Of a stretch of DNA of 64,000 nucleotides, positions 62,137-64,000 are shown piece by piece. Under the pieces are notes generated by a model. It was not told the origin of the DNA. It ran no database searches and saw only the letters and a program-made list of their open reading frames with translations. Source of the DNA: Pseudomonas putida (GTDB taxonomy: Bacteria; Pseudomonadota; Gammaproteobacteria; Pseudomonadales; Pseudomonadaceae); NCBI RefSeq assembly GCF_003228315.1, contig NZ_CP029693.1:2356001-2420000 (forward strand), read 5' to 3'. Position numbers and translations under genes: made by a program. Positions within the stretch are counted from its first letter, which is position 1. Every line of letters begins with the position of its first letter.

Positions 62137-64000
62137 TTAAACGTGGGGATCGCCCGGCGCCTTGGTTGGAGCGGCGTATTGCGGTTTCAGGTGGCCGTCC
62201 TGGTCGAGTAGCCAGGCGTCCATGATCTGACGTACCACGGGACCGGCGACGCGACCGCCGGCCTCGCCGTTTTCGATCATCACGGAAATCGCGATCTTTG
62301 GATGTTCCGCCGGAGCGAAGCCGACGAACAAGGCGTTGTCGCGGTTGCGCTCGCGGGTCTTCTCGCGGTTGTAGCGCTCGCCCTGTTTGATCGCCACAAC
62401 CTGCGCGGTGCCGCTCTTGCCGGCGATGCGGTACTGCGCCCCCGCCGCTGCGGCCCGGGCAATGCCACGGGCATCGTGCATCACCATCTGCATGCCGTGG
62501 TTGACCTGCTCCCAGTCGCGGGGATCCTTGAGCAGGATGTTCGGCATTGGGTGCTTGTCCACCGGCGCTACGCCATCCACGGTCTGGGCCAGGTGCGGAC
62601 GGTTCCACACGCCTTTGTTGGCGATCAGTGCCGTGGCCTGGGCCAGCTGCAGCGGCGTGACCTGCATGTAGCCCTGACCGATACCCAGAATCACCGTTTC
62701 ACCCGGGAACCACGCCTGACGGCGCGTGGCGCGCTTCCAGGCCTGGGATGGCATCAGGCCGGGGGATTCTTCGTACATGTCCAGGGAGACTTTCTCACCC
62801 AGGCCGAACATCGCCATGTAGTCATGCAGGCGATCGATGCCGAGCTTGTGGGCCAGGTCGTAGAAATAGGTGTCGTTGGAGCGCATGATCGCCGCGTCCA
62901 TGTCTACCCAGCCATCACCGCTGTGGTTCCAATTGCGGTACTTGTGATCGTAATCGGGAAGTTGGTAGTAACCCGGGTCGAAAACGCGGGTCTGCGGCGT
63001 GACGATGCCCGCGTCCAGCCCGGCAATGGCGACTTCCGGCTTGATGGTCGAGCCTGGGGCGTAGAGCCCGCGCAGCACGCGGTTGAACAGTGGCCGGTCG
63101 ATGGATTCGCGCAGTGCGGAATATTCCTTGGAACTGATCCCGGTGACGAACAGGTTCGGGTCGAAACTCGGGTTGCTGACCATGGCCAGCACTTCGCCCG
63201 TCGACGGATCGAGGGCGACCACCGAGCCGCGACGGTCGCCCAAGGCTTGCTCGGCGGCTTGCTGAAGCTTGACGTCGAGGCTCAATACGATGTTTTTGCC
63301 GGGAACGGGGTCCGTGTGTTTCAACACTCGCAGCACACGCCCCTGGGCATTGGTTTCGACTTCCTCATAACCGACGTGGCCGTGCAGTTCTGATTCGTAG
63401 AACTTTTCGATGCCGGTCTTGCCGATCGATTGGGTGCCTCGGTACTCCACCGAATCCAGGGCTTTGGACTCTTTCTCGTTGATGCGCCCGACATAGCCGA
63501 CCGAATGAGCAAAGTGCTCGCCCAACGGATAGTGGCGAACGAACTGCGGTTCGACATCGAGGCCTGGCAAACGGAACTCGTTGACCGCCAGTACAGCGAT
63601 CTGTTCTTCCGTCAACTCGTAGAACAGCGTCACCGGCACGAACGGGTGCCGGGCCTGTTTCATGGCCTTGTCGAACAGGGTGCGATCTTCAGCTGGCAGG
63701 TGCAGCAGGTTGACCACCTCGTCCAGCTCTTGCTTGACGTCCGAGGCTCGTTCGCGGGTAAGGGTCAGGTTGTAGCTGGGGCGGTTGTCGGCGAGTACCA
63801 CGCCATTGCGGTCGTAGATCAGTCCACGGGTGGGTGTGATCGGCAGGACGTGGACGCGGTTGTTTTCGGAAATCGTGGAGTGATAGTCGAACTCGACCAC
63901 CTGCAGGACGTACATGCGCACCACCAGTGCGCAGGTAATGGCGACAACGAACAAGGCGCAGGCCATCAGTCTTTTGTTGACCAGGCGCGTCTCTTTTTCG
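62137..64000 (-). CDS. mrdA: Penicillin-binding protein 2 (MrdA), N-terminus cut by the window edge
   Basis: At least 620 residues are visible; only about the first ten should be missing. KRLMACALFVVAITCALVVR is the membrane anchor. The pedestal domain has TRGLIYDRNGVVLADNRPSY. Transpeptidase motifs are all present: the active-site serine in YAPGSTIKPEV (SxxK), RSNDTYF (SxN) and AGKSGTAQVVA (KSG). PBP2 crosslinks lateral-wall peptidoglycan with RodA. The usual rodA-rlpA neighbours are not on this side, where LysR and transporter genes lie. Pseudomonads may carry two PBP2 genes, so this could be the second copy. The stop is 26 bp from the LysR stop (convergent). Confidence 0.9.
   Translation of the reverse strand, partial: EKETRLVNKRLMACALFVVAITCALVVRMYVLQVVEFDYHSTISENNRVHVLPITPTRGLIYDRNGVVLADNRPSYNLTLTRERASDVKQELDEVVNLLHLPAEDRTLFDKAMKQARHPFVPVTLFYELTEEQIAVLAVNEFRLPGLDVEPQFVRHYPLGEHFAHSVGYVGRINEKESKALDSVEYRGTQSIGKTGIEKFYESELHGHVGYEEVETNAQGRVLRVLKHTDPVPGKNIVLSLDVKLQQAAEQALGDRRGSVVALDPSTGEVLAMVSNPSFDPNLFVTGISSKEYSALRESIDRPLFNRVLRGLYAPGSTIKPEVAIAGLDAGIVTPQTRVFDPGYYQLPDYDHKYRNWNHSGDGWVDMDAAIMRSNDTYFYDLAHKLGIDRLHDYMAMFGLGEKVSLDMYEESPGLMPSQAWKRATRRQAWFPGETVILGIGQGYMQVTPLQLAQATALIANKGVWNRPHLAQTVDGVAPVDKHPMPNILLKDPRDWEQVNHGMQMVMHDARGIARAAAAGAQYRIAGKSGTAQVVAIKQGERYNREKTRERNRDNALFVGFAPAEHPKIAISVMIENGEAGGRVAGPVVRQIMDAWLLDQDGHLKPQYAAPTKAPGDPHV

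Noticed and set aside
1..64000. tRNA, rRNA, prophage, insertion sequence or integrative element
   Set aside because: I found no cloverleaf-like sequence, rRNA segment, integrase, transposase or attachment-site duplication in the window.

Overview
The window looks like a chromosomal segment of a Pseudomonas of the fluorescens/putida type. The reasons are the high-GC coding style, the many copies of the fluorescens-type REP palindrome (GGAGCGAGCCTGCTCGCGA and variants), an RsmX-like GGA-motif small RNA, an InhA-type isonitrile hydratase and an MrdA/PBP2 of Pseudomonas character. I see no rRNA, tRNA, CRISPR array, phage or insertion sequence. Both edges cut genes: a GlxA-type regulator on the left and mrdA on the right.

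Region 1 (1-3190): GlxA-type regulator and divergent inhA, an rsmX-like sRNA, an APH(6)-like kinase overlapping a SRPBCC gene, and a secreted LprI-like protein. Region 2 (3210-16700): a complete quinohemoprotein amine dehydrogenase (QHNDH) system. qhpA-qhpD-qhpC-qhpB encode the dihaem subunit, the radical-SAM crosslinking enzyme, the CTQ peptide subunit and the beta-propeller. A single aldehyde dehydrogenase gene has a textbook sigma-54 promoter. A third operon holds a sigma-54 activator plus qhpF (exporter), qhpE (leader protease) and qhpG (FAD monooxygenase). I see no AraC-type QhpR; shared upstream motifs suggest that the sigma-54 activator ties the three transcripts together. A large inverted-repeat island (8089-9070) separates qhpA from the aldehyde dehydrogenase gene. 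Amines would be oxidised in the periplasm to aldehydes, then in the cytoplasm to acids.

Region 3 (16717-20574): acetylpolyamine amidohydrolase-like gene, M20 carbamoylase/allantoate amidohydrolase-like gene and an MHS-family transporter. Region 4 (20638-25763): a MarR-EmrA-EmrB type drug-efflux operon, then a LysR/SDR divergent pair. Region 5 (25795-36995): small membrane protein, SYLF lipoprotein, an AraC-linked catabolic operon (MFS transporter, FAH-family hydrolase, SDR, 2-hydroxyacid dehydrogenase) of unknown substrate, a LysR gene divergent from an NTF2-like protein and an old-yellow-enzyme gene broken by a frameshift, an orphan response regulator and a 2-oxoglutarate/Fe(II) hydroxylase-like gene.

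Region 6 (37148-56802): an autotransporter, a lipoprotein hydrolase, and a 3613-residue RTX protein with two tandem animal-type haem peroxidase domains, divergent from its probable type I secretion system (ABC, HlyD, TolC-like). Region 7 (56879-64000): two paralogous LysR genes, an MHS transporter/class II aldolase/2-hydroxyacid dehydrogenase operon with 4-bp overlaps, and the mrdA-like gene. A 20-bp element (19 of 20 identical) lies upstream of both MHS operons, 40 kb apart, and suggests one shared regulator.

The strongest candidates for unusual biology are the double-peroxidase RTX exoprotein with nine calcium-type insertions, the sigma-54-controlled version of the QHNDH system, and the uncharacterised FAH/SDR catabolic operon. 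None of these is a wholly unknown family.
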